DNA of 38,549 nt from positions 1 to 38,549 of the forward strand of contig JACRLC010000072.1 in the NCBI GenBank assembly GCA_016235425.1, in the 5' to 3' direction. Source of the stretch: Chloroflexota bacterium. Lineage in GTDB: Bacteria; Chloroflexota; Anaerolineae; Anaerolineales; Villigracilaceae. The stretch's first letter is position 1; each line of letters opens with the position of its first letter. The position numbers and the translations under genes were made by a program. The notes beneath the pieces were generated by a model, which was given only the letters and a program-made list of their open reading frames with translations, had not been told where the DNA came from and searched no databases. Of the stretch, positions 32,194 through 38,549 are shown piece after piece.

Positions 32194-32595
32194 TTACCAC
32201 TTCGGTTCTTCGGTCATTTGATAGACGGTGTGACAATACGGGCAGTTGACCATCGGCGCGCCGTTGGCGAGGGTGATGTCCTTGGCCGTGAGAGTCCCGC
32301 CGCAGGAACGGCATTTGACTTCTTCGATTTTGGTCTGTCCGGGTAAATCTACTTTCATGGTGACCTGCTGGACAACCTCGGTCTTCGTCCCGCGCATGGC
32401 GGCAATGACCATGCCTGCGCCGCCAGCAAGGAATAAGACGCCGACTGCGCCGAAGCCGAGTCCAAACGCCAGCCAGGAGGAACTTCCCTGCGAGGAGGTG
32501 GAGCCGATGACGCTCAATACTCCGTATCCCACCAAACACAGGCCAATCAAAAATAATATCCCCGCGCCGATGTAGAGAAAGGTTTTGTTTGCCAT
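32194..32595 (-). CDS. Membrane protein with C-terminal zinc ribbon
   Basis: A 133-residue protein: two membrane helices (about 8-30 and 42-66), then a cytoplasmic zinc ribbon with CRSCGG and CPYCHTVYQ (cysteines near 95, 98, 118 and 121). No named family. The ATG has AGGAG about eight bases upstream. It is the first gene of the minus-strand series and 97 bp ahead of the Cys-tail protein gene; a partner role in the same membrane assembly is inferred. Confidence 0.75.
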   Translation of the reverse strand: MANKTFLYIGAGILFLIGLCLVGYGVLSVIGSTSSQGSSSWLAFGLGFGAVGVLFLAGGAGMVIAAMRGTKTEVVQQVTMKVDLPGQTKIEEVKCRSCGGTLTAKDITLANGAPMVNCPYCHTVYQMTEEPKW

Positions 32596-32742
32596 GAAGA
32601 GGACTCCTATGTCAACTAACTATGGTGGTTGAGTAGCTCCGAATGCCGCTTCGGCAGGCTCAGTACAAGTTTTGAGGGGCGTATCGCGAGGCCCCCGAAG
32701 GGGGAAACCACCTATTTCATGTGTACTTGCTATTTCATATAG

Positions 32743-32850
32743 GTGTGTTTCAAATGAGTTGAAGGGATGAACGTCCCGAAGGTTTTCTCAAGGGATTTTA
32801 GCCGTTTTTTGAACCTTCGGGACGGTTGTTTCAACTGAAATGAAACACAC
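32743..32850. repeat. Dispersed palindromic element, copy 2
   Basis: Inner arms AACGTCCCGAAGGTT (32770-32784) and AACCTTCGGGACGGT (32812-32826) are identical to those at 6911-6968, with a 27-bp unrelated loop. Outer arms GTGTGTTTCA (32743-32752) and TGAAACACAC (32841-32850), helped by AGTTGAA/TTCAACT, extend the palindrome to 108 bp. Confidence 0.85.
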
Positions 32851-33142
32851 CCATTTCATATTTGCTTGAATCTTGCTGGTTTCGATACGTTCCTCGCTAT
32901 GCTCGGAACTACTCAACCAGCGGGAGTATTTTGTATACGTCAAGTCTAGCATTTTCGTTGTTTTTCGACAATTGACTTTTGTCTTGATTTTTGCACTGAA
33001 TTGGTGGGATTTGCAGAGCGCCGCAGCTTCCACATAGGCTTCATGGAGGCTGTGGTACAAGCGGTAGAAAGGGGATGTTTCTCTCCAAATGGCGTGCCAC
33101 TCGTCCTACAGCTAATTTGGGGTTGGATTTATACTTGCCACA

Positions 33143-33299
33143 TGTCGTTGCGAGACGGTGTTCTTCCGTCGAAGCAATCTCCAGTAAAACGGATAAATCT
33201 CATCGTGGAGTCTTTACCACTTAATCGGAGATTGCTTCGTCGCTAAGAGCACACCTGCCCTGGCGGGCGGTGCCAGGGAGAGCGCTCCTCGCAACGACA
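33143..33299. repeat. 157-bp REP-like palindrome, TGTCGTTGCGAG type
   Basis: Outer arms TGTCGTTGCGAG (33143-33154) and CTCGCAACGACA (33288-33299) are perfect; inner arms GAAGCAATCTCC (33171-33182) and GGAGATTGCTTC (33227-33238) are perfect. It sits just upstream of the mutase gene. Confidence 0.85.
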
Positions 33300-33326
33300 T
33301 GATGAAATGGAATAAAGGAACTTAAC

Positions 33327-34962
33327 ATGACCCTTAACGATCAATACAACAAATGGAAAGAAAATACTCTCAAGAAATCTTTGGAAAAATTCAAAGAGAG
33401 GAAAGAGCGTTTCGAGACCTCGGCAGGCATCGAGGTCCCGCGGGTGGCGTTGCCTGGTACAGGGCGGGGGGACCCCGCCCCTACGTCGGAGGAATCCTAT
33501 TTAGAGAAGTTAGGCTTCCCTGGTGAGTATCCGTATACCCGCGGAGTCCAGCCGACGATGTATCGTTCGCGGTTTTGGACAATGCGTCAGTATGCGGGGT
33601 TCTCGACAGCGGAGGAATCCAACAAACGCTATCGCTATTTGTTGGAGCAGGGCCAAACGGGATTGAGCGTCGCGTTCGACCTGCCGACTCAGATCGGCTA
33701 CGACGCGGACGACCCGATTGCGCAGGGCGAAGTGGGGAAGGTGGGCGTTTCGATCTCGTCCATTCGCGATATGGAGCAGTTGTTCGACCAGATCCCGCTC
33801 GACAAGGTTTCGACTTCGATGACCATCAACGCGCCCGCGGGCGTTTTGCTGGCGATGTACATTGCGGTGGCGAAGCGTCAGGGCGCGGACATGCGCCAGT
33901 TGCGCGGCACCATCCAGAACGACATTCTCAAAGAGTACGTGGCGCGCGGCACGTATATTTTCCCGCCCGCGCCTTCGATGCGGCTCATCACCGATATCTT
34001 TTCATTTTGCGCGAAAGAAGTACCGTATTGGAACACGATCTCGATCTCGGGCTATCACATCCGCGAAGCAGGCTCCACCGCCGTGCAGGAAGTTGCCTTC
34101 ACGCTGGCGAATGGAATCGCTTATGTAGAATCGGCCCTTGCGGCTGGTTTGAATATAGATGATTTTGCGGGTCAGCTTTCGTTCTTCTTCAACGCGCACA
34201 ACAACCTGCTCGAAGAGGTCGCCAAGTTCCGCGCCGCGCGCCGCATGTGGGCAAGGATCATGCGCGAACGATTCAAAGCGCAAAAGCCATCGTCGTGGCA
34301 ACTTCGATTTCATACACAAACGGCTGGGTCAACGCTCACGGCTCAACAGCCTGAAAATAACGTGGTGCGTGTTACGTTGCAGGCGCTTTCGGCAGTATTG
34401 GGCGGCACGCAAAGTTTGCACACCAATTCAATGGATGAGGCGCTCTCAACAAATCATCGCCTACGAATCAGGCATTGCGGATTCCATTGACCCGCTGGCT
34501 GGCTCTTATTTAGTCGAGTACCTCACCGATGAGATCGAAAAAGGCGCCCTCGACTACATCGCCAGGATCGACGAGATGGGCGGCGCGCTGCAATCCATTG
34601 AACGCGGCTACATGCAGAACGAGATCCAAAACGCCGCCTACGCCGCGCAGCAGGAGATCGAGCGCAAAGAGCAGATCGTGGTGGGCGTCAATCAATTTGC
34701 CGTTGATGAAGTTCTCACGTTGGAACGTTTGAAAGTTGATCCCGCGATTGAGGTGGCGGCGCGGGCGCGGTTGAAGGAATTAAGAGAGAGTAGAGACCAG
34801 GGAGTTGTGGAGCAGTTGCTTGCCAAGTTGGTGGAAGCGGCAAAGGGAACGGACAATTTGATGCCGTTGTTCATTGAGTGCGTGGAGAATGATGTCACGC
34901 TGGGCGAGATTTGCAATACACTGAGGGGGGTGTGGGGAGAGTATGTGGCGGAAGGATTTTAG
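33327..34962 (+). pseudogene. mcmA: Methylmalonyl-CoA mutase-type large subunit (catalytic domain), disrupted
   Basis: A B12-dependent acyl-CoA mutase catalytic subunit without its own B12-binding domain. The first frame has [21 protein letters not shown] (substrate Tyr region), [11 protein letters not shown] and SGYHIREAG up to [10 protein letters not shown]. There the frame breaks (about 34441-34451) and the next frame resumes with [31 protein letters not shown]. The block ALPTEEAVRIALRT or its like, usual between these parts, is missing, so an out-of-frame deletion of about 45 bp is inferred. Total 1636 bp. A REP-like insertion at 33456-33487 is translated in frame. AAAGGA precedes the ATG. 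Confidence 0.88.
33456..33487. repeat. GC-rich palindrome inserted in mutase coding sequence
   Basis: GTACAGGGCGGGG and CCCCGCCCCTAC are near-perfect inverted arms. They encode residues [12 protein letters not shown] between VPRVAL and [15 protein letters not shown], a linker where mutases vary. The composition is unlike the surrounding codons. Confidence 0.7.
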
Positions 34963-34971
34963 GGGAATTTT

Positions 34972-35817
34972 ATGGAACCTATTAGGACTAAGCCAGTTTT
35001 AGTTGAATGGTTGAAATCACAACAAAGGGATGCTAACCCTTTTAAATTTCGAGTTGTAGATATACGTGAAGGAAATCCTCCAACTCCTGAACTTATAGAT
35101 TTTTTGTCAGAAGAATATATTGTTGCCAATATAAGCCCCAAGGCATTAAAGATAGCTTTGAGTAAACTTAAGGATGACTGTGGCGAGCTAAACCTTCAAA
35201 AATTCCAAGAATTTGTTGAAGGAAACTTAACTGGCGAAGAAAAAATATCAACGTTGGTGGGGAGCTTTGGCGAAATTATCTCAACGATTTACCTTGTTCA
35301 ATTCGAAAAATATTGGCTGCCTGTATATAAGCTTCGATACAGGGAAAAGAAGAATTGGGCAATGAGAATGACGGATGTTTTTGTCGTAAACACTGAGGAC
35401 ATTAAGAAACCAATTGTCTCTTATGGAGAAGTAAAAACAAATACATCAGGATACAAAGGAAATATAGGTGTAGAAGGGCATGATAGTATAAAGAGAGATA
35501 ACGCGCTAGAAAACCCTGACATATTGCGCTTTATCATAAATACTCTTTGCGATCAAAATAAAGAAGATGAGGCATCTTTTTTTATTGAGATTCAACTCAA
35601 GATGGCAAATTATGAGATTAAACACAAATTATTTCTTGTCCACGACACGAAATTTTGGAAAGATGAAATCTTAGAAAACCTGGATGCTTGCGAATTAGAC
35701 TCGGCGTTACAAGACTTCACTGTGTATGCAGTTTTAATTGATAATCTAAAAACAGTCATAGACGAAAGTTTTAAGAACTCCTGGCGTGAGGCTGAGGTAA
35801 TTGCGAATGGCAAATAA
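34972..35817 (+). CDS. hamA: Hachiman-like HamA, DUF1837 nuclease
   Basis: A 281-residue DUF1837-type protein. PD-(D/E)xK-like residues are visible: Glu101 in GSFGEII, Asp135 in MTDVFV, and Glu153/Lys155 in YGEVKT. In Hachiman systems HamA is the effector nuclease held by the helicase HamB and released on phage infection. AT-rich, unlike the mutase before it. It starts 9 bp after the mutase stop, with AGGGGA as ribosome site, and ends 11 bp inside hamB. The catalytic set looks complete. AbpA-type systems are close relatives and cannot be fully excluded. Confidence 0.83.
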   Translation: MEPIRTKPVLVEWLKSQQRDANPFKFRVVDIREGNPPTPELIDFLSEEYIVANISPKALKIALSKLKDDCGELNLQKFQEFVEGNLTGEEKISTLVGSFGEIISTIYLVQFEKYWLPVYKLRYREKKNWAMRMTDVFVVNTEDIKKPIVSYGEVKTNTSGYKGNIGVEGHDSIKRDNALENPDILRFIINTLCDQNKEDEASFFIEIQLKMANYEIKHKLFLVHDTKFWKDEILENLDACELDSALQDFTVYAVLIDNLKTVIDESFKNSWREAEVIANGK

Positions 35818-38443
35818 TGAGTACGCCAATCGTATTCACAAAATTCTTAAAGAAACTATGCAAGACCGTGGCACTCATTATTTGAGTGCACGCGTGCGCG
35901 CTCGCGCCATGTTTCAAGATTATTCTTTACTAAAAGACACAGTTCTCGACCCTGGGCTAAATTTAAGGGAAGCTCAAAAATTATCCGAATTTATTTTCTC
36001 TCAGTCAAGTTTTTTGCTACGGGGCGAAACCGACGATGAGCAACAAATAGGGAGTTGGTTAAATTTAGCTGCACAATCTTTTGAGTTTTTATCAAAAGTG
36101 AGTGATGAAACGGAAAAAGATTATTTATTAATAAATGCTGCTTTTAGCTATCACATTGCTGGTTATCAAGCTAACGCACAATGCTTAGCAAAGTTACTTG
36201 AAGAAAGATTGGCTACTGAAGAAATAAACGACAGTAATGTTGATGTTTACCTAGCTCTAAATACAAAGAAAGCTGTTGTTGGATTTTTGAAGCGGGACAT
36301 CACTCTGATAGAGAGAGTTTCATCCTTGGTGATTGAACGAATTCAGTTGAATCAATCTGAAATAATCAATCAAATAACGGATGAACAAAGATCATTTTTA
36401 GATATATTTGAATATTCTGGGTCTGCCTATTTTCACAAGAGCCTCCTTTCAATGTGTAACTATTGGCGAACAGGAAGCGAAAATGAATACGAAAAAGCAA
36501 ATAGTGAAATGGAAAAGAGTTCTGAATATTTTGTTTTGGCAACAGATACAACATTTGCAGTTTTGGCAAGAGAATTAATTACAGCATATAAAACCTTGGA
36601 AGAAAAAGGTACTTGGTCGAATATTTCAGCTAACGGAGGAGATTTAATTCAAGATAGAGTCTGGCAAACTTACCTGAGAAACCTTGCGTTCGAGGAATCG
36701 ATTGTTGATTTTTGGGCGTCTCAACTTCATGCTCTAAGATCCCAAATTCTCACAAGTGATGATAGCTTTGTAATTCAAATGCCTACCAGCGCGGGCAAAA
36801 CGCTTATAGCAGAGCTTGTTATTCTTGCAGAACTTACTTCAAAAAAAGTGAAATGCTTGTATATAGCGCCATACCGTGCATTAGTGAATGAAGTTGAGAG
36901 AAATCTAGCAGATTCTTTAGGAGCGCTTGGGTACAAAGTTTCTAATTTATTGGGAAATTTTGAATTTGATGGATTTCAAAATTTTTTGGTCAACGAGGCA
37001 GATGTTCTAGTTGCCACACCAGAAAAAGCTGAATTGTTTCTTAGAACGCGTCCTGAATTTTTTGACAATCTGGGAGTTGTTATAGTTGACGAAGGCCATA
37101 TCATAGATGAGGGTTGGAGACCACCCAATAAACCTTCTTCAGATGCAGATACTGGATTGCCACAAATTACTCAGGCAGGCAGAGGAGTTTTACTTGAATT
37201 CTTGATGTCAAGAATGAAAGCTAGGCTTCCATCTACCAGATTTATATTTATGTCCGCAGTGATGAATGAAGAGAATGCTAATGATTTTGTAAAATGGCTT
37301 TCTAAGGATCAAGAACATTCTGTGAGCATAGACATATCTCGGCGCCCGTCGCGTTTAATTACTGCAAAATTCTTTTGGGAGGGCAATTCAGGTAAGTTTG
37401 AATATTTAAACTTACCAGTTTTGCCTAATGGCTTTCCGCCATTCGTACCTAACGTATTGATTAAAGAGAAAAAGACTATATCAAAAGCCGAAACAGTTGC
37501 CTCATTGGCTATTAGCATGGCGAGGACTGACCCAATATTGGTGTTCTGTGCAATGAAGAAGGAAGTGAGATTAGTAGCCGAAAAAATAATTGAACTTCTT
37601 GCTGCCAATCCTGTACCATTTTTACCTTTTACCGAAAGCCCAAATCTTGAATCTTACGATGTTGCTCGCCGTTGGCTAGGAGATGAGCATACTTTAACTA
37701 AAGTGCTGCGCTATGGAGTTGGAATTCATTATGGACCTCTTCCTGAGCCAGTACGAGAAGCTGTAGAAAGTGATTTCAAACAGAAAAAGATTAGTATCCT
37801 AATTAGCACAAACACATTGGGGCAAGGGGTTAATTTGCCCATAAAAACTGCTATTATCTACAGCGTAGTTAGGAGATGGGGCAAGGACTCGGAAAACATC
37901 AAAAAGCACGATTTTTGGAATATTTGTGGAAGAGCTGGCAGAGCGGGCAAAGAAACTGAAGGTCAGGTAATTTTTGTCGTTATTTCCCCAACAGATAATA
38001 TTTTGTTAAATGAGTTCAAAGATTACGCAAATATTGAGAATATAAATAGCGCTCTTTTTGAATTGCTAAAGGCATTGATAAGACAACAAATTCAGCAGGA
38101 TGAATTTATAAAATATATCGACTCACATATAATCGCTCTGATGGCTGAGAATGTTGTTGACATGGAAAATGATGAAAGCATTTTAGGTTTTCTAAAATCT
38201 AGTTTGGTAGGCGTGCAAGCTATAAAAAACAATGTCGATTTGACTCCTTTAGTTGGCGCTATTAAGGAGACTGCTCGATGGATTAGCAGTCAGGTTCCTG
38301 ATGTAAATTTGCGAAAAGTATTTGCTAGAACAGGTCTTAGCACTCAAAGTTGTTTGCAAATAGAGTCGGCTGTTAATAAGTTTCTTGACCGAGCCAGAGC
38401 GATTATGTTAACTGTCGTGTCCGACGACATCGGGCACAATTAA
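35807..38443 (+). CDS. hamB: Hachiman-like HamB, DExH-box helicase
   Basis: An 878-residue superfamily 2 helicase. About 300 helical residues precede the motor; Walker A is PTSAGKT (326-332), motif II is DEGH (428-431), motif III region FIFMSAV, later STNTLGQGVNLP, and motif VI CGRAGRAGKETEG (about 710). A helical C-terminal region follows. ATG 35807 lies eight bases from GAGGT, inside the end of hamA. The last ten or so residues (from about 38413) are encoded by the end of an IS21-like element, so the natural C-terminus may be trimmed slightly. Confidence 0.87.
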   Translation: MANNEYANRIHKILKETMQDRGTHYLSARVRARAMFQDYSLLKDTVLDPGLNLREAQKLSEFIFSQSSFLLRGETDDEQQIGSWLNLAAQSFEFLSKVSDETEKDYLLINAAFSYHIAGYQANAQCLAKLLEERLATEEINDSNVDVYLALNTKKAVVGFLKRDITLIERVSSLVIERIQLNQSEIINQITDEQRSFLDIFEYSGSAYFHKSLLSMCNYWRTGSENEYEKANSEMEKSSEYFVLATDTTFAVLARELITAYKTLEEKGTWSNISANGGDLIQDRVWQTYLRNLAFEESIVDFWASQLHALRSQILTSDDSFVIQMPTSAGKTLIAELVILAELTSKKVKCLYIAPYRALVNEVERNLADSLGALGYKVSNLLGNFEFDGFQNFLVNEADVLVATPEKAELFLRTRPEFFDNLGVVIVDEGHIIDEGWRPPNKPSSDADTGLPQITQAGRGVLLEFLMSRMKARLPSTRFIFMSAVMNEENANDFVKWLSKDQEHSVSIDISRRPSRLITAKFFWEGNSGKFEYLNLPVLPNGFPPFVPNVLIKEKKTISKAETVASLAISMARTDPILVFCAMKKEVRLVAEKIIELLAANPVPFLPFTESPNLESYDVARRWLGDEHTLTKVLRYGVGIHYGPLPEPVREAVESDFKQKKISILISTNTLGQGVNLPIKTAIIYSVVRRWGKDSENIKKHDFWNICGRAGRAGKETEGQVIFVVISPTDNILLNEFKDYANIENINSALFELLKALIRQQIQQDEFIKYIDSHIIALMAENVVDMENDESILGFLKSSLVGVQAIKNNVDLTPLVGAIKETARWISSQVPDVNLRKVFARTGLSTQSCLQIESAVNKFLDRARAIMLTVVSDDIGHN

Positions 38444-38549
38444 GTCCAGAGACATCGAACACATTTTTTGGATCGGGGGAGTCCGGCGTTGGGTTAACCA
38501 TAGCCTCGGTGGATATTTTCGTTCATACTGCCTCTTTGAGGAGGTCCTA
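38413..38549 (+). mobile_element. Left end of an IS21-like element
   Basis: From TGTCGTGTCC the sequence has the IS21-style repeated end sites: GACATCGGGCACAATT (38426-38441) and GACATCGAACACATTT (38451-38466). The window then ends with TTTGAGGAGGTCC, a good ribosome site for an istA-type gene just beyond. The transposase itself is not in the window. It overlaps the last 31 bp of hamB. Confidence 0.6.

Larger units (their letters stand above)
32596..33326. other. 731-bp intergenic mosaic of palindromic repeats
   Basis: No convincing gene. It holds small hairpins (GCCG-CTT-CGGC near 32650; CCCCC-GAA-GGGGG at 32692-32704), an inverted pair TGGTTGAGTAG (32626-32636) and CTACTCAACCA (32909-32919), arms CACCTAT/ATAGGTG (32709-32745), and the two larger elements listed separately. 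The divergent genes at 32595 and 33327 must be transcribed from here, but no strong promoter stands out. Confidence 0.7.

Noticed and set aside
32788-33060. 90-codon minus-strand frame in the 32.6-33.3 kb gap
   Set aside because: It is built from the palindromic repeats and lacks a ribosome site and any domain pattern.
32596-33326. CRISPR array
   Set aside because: Repeats are inverted and of unequal spacing and sequence; there is no regular repeat-spacer pattern and no cas gene.

Overview
The window looks like a chromosomal segment (or metagenome contig) from a member of the Chloroflexota, most likely class Anaerolineae. This is inferred from gene style only: a tRNA-Ser T-box in front of serS, many lipoproteins with Thr/Pro-rich linkers, a four-repeat S1 protein, an OmpR/HisKA pair, and intergenic spaces full of short palindromic repeats. 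The backbone is moderately GC-rich. Two stretches (about 15.0-19.8 kb and 35.0-38.4 kb) are clearly AT-richer and look acquired.

Layout. 0.1-9.3 kb: a DUF456 membrane protein, serS under a T-box riboswitch, an alpha/beta hydrolase, a sugar transferase with a membrane partner, a two-component pair, a lytic transglycosylase, a TfoX-like protein and a membrane protein whose promoter carries an SOS-like palindrome. 9.3-11.8 kb: a decayed MNT/HEPN pair and a magnesium/cobalt-chelatase-type AAA + VWA locus split at a run of nine A, where a -1 shift would give a 685-residue I-D fusion. 12.1-15.0 kb: S1 protein, M19 dipeptidase and a small membrane protein. 15.0-19.8 kb: an AT-rich island holding a sensor kinase/receiver/membrane-protein operon and an IS481-like element, ending beside tRNA-Glu. 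19.9-26.0 kb: tRNA-Glu, signal peptidase, YgiT-type zinc finger, methyltransferase, lipoproteins, a Cys-based phosphatase and two tandem HExxH lipoproteins, one frameshifted.

The most notable part is 26.0-32.6 kb. All genes are on the minus strand: a zinc-ribbon membrane protein, a secreted/membrane protein ending in a (Cys-Ala)4-Gly-(Cys-Ala)3 tail, a RAYT (REP-associated transposase) flanked by REP hairpins, a PqqD-like/radical SAM/SPASM protein, a DUF155-like membrane protein, and a second radical-SAM-like protein that has lost all its cluster cysteines. I read this as a candidate, apparently undescribed, system in which a radical SAM maturase modifies the Cys-rich tail of a large membrane protein. 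This is inference.

33.3-38.5 kb: a methylmalonyl-CoA mutase-type large subunit disrupted by an out-of-frame deletion, then a Hachiman-like anti-phage pair (DUF1837-type nuclease HamA and helicase HamB) whose last codons run into the end of an IS21-like element.

Caution: four reading-frame breaks occur in 38 kb (near 9470, 10740, 24202 and 34445). Some may be residual sequencing indels rather than biology; the one at 10740 has a plausible functional explanation and the one at 34445 looks like a true deletion.
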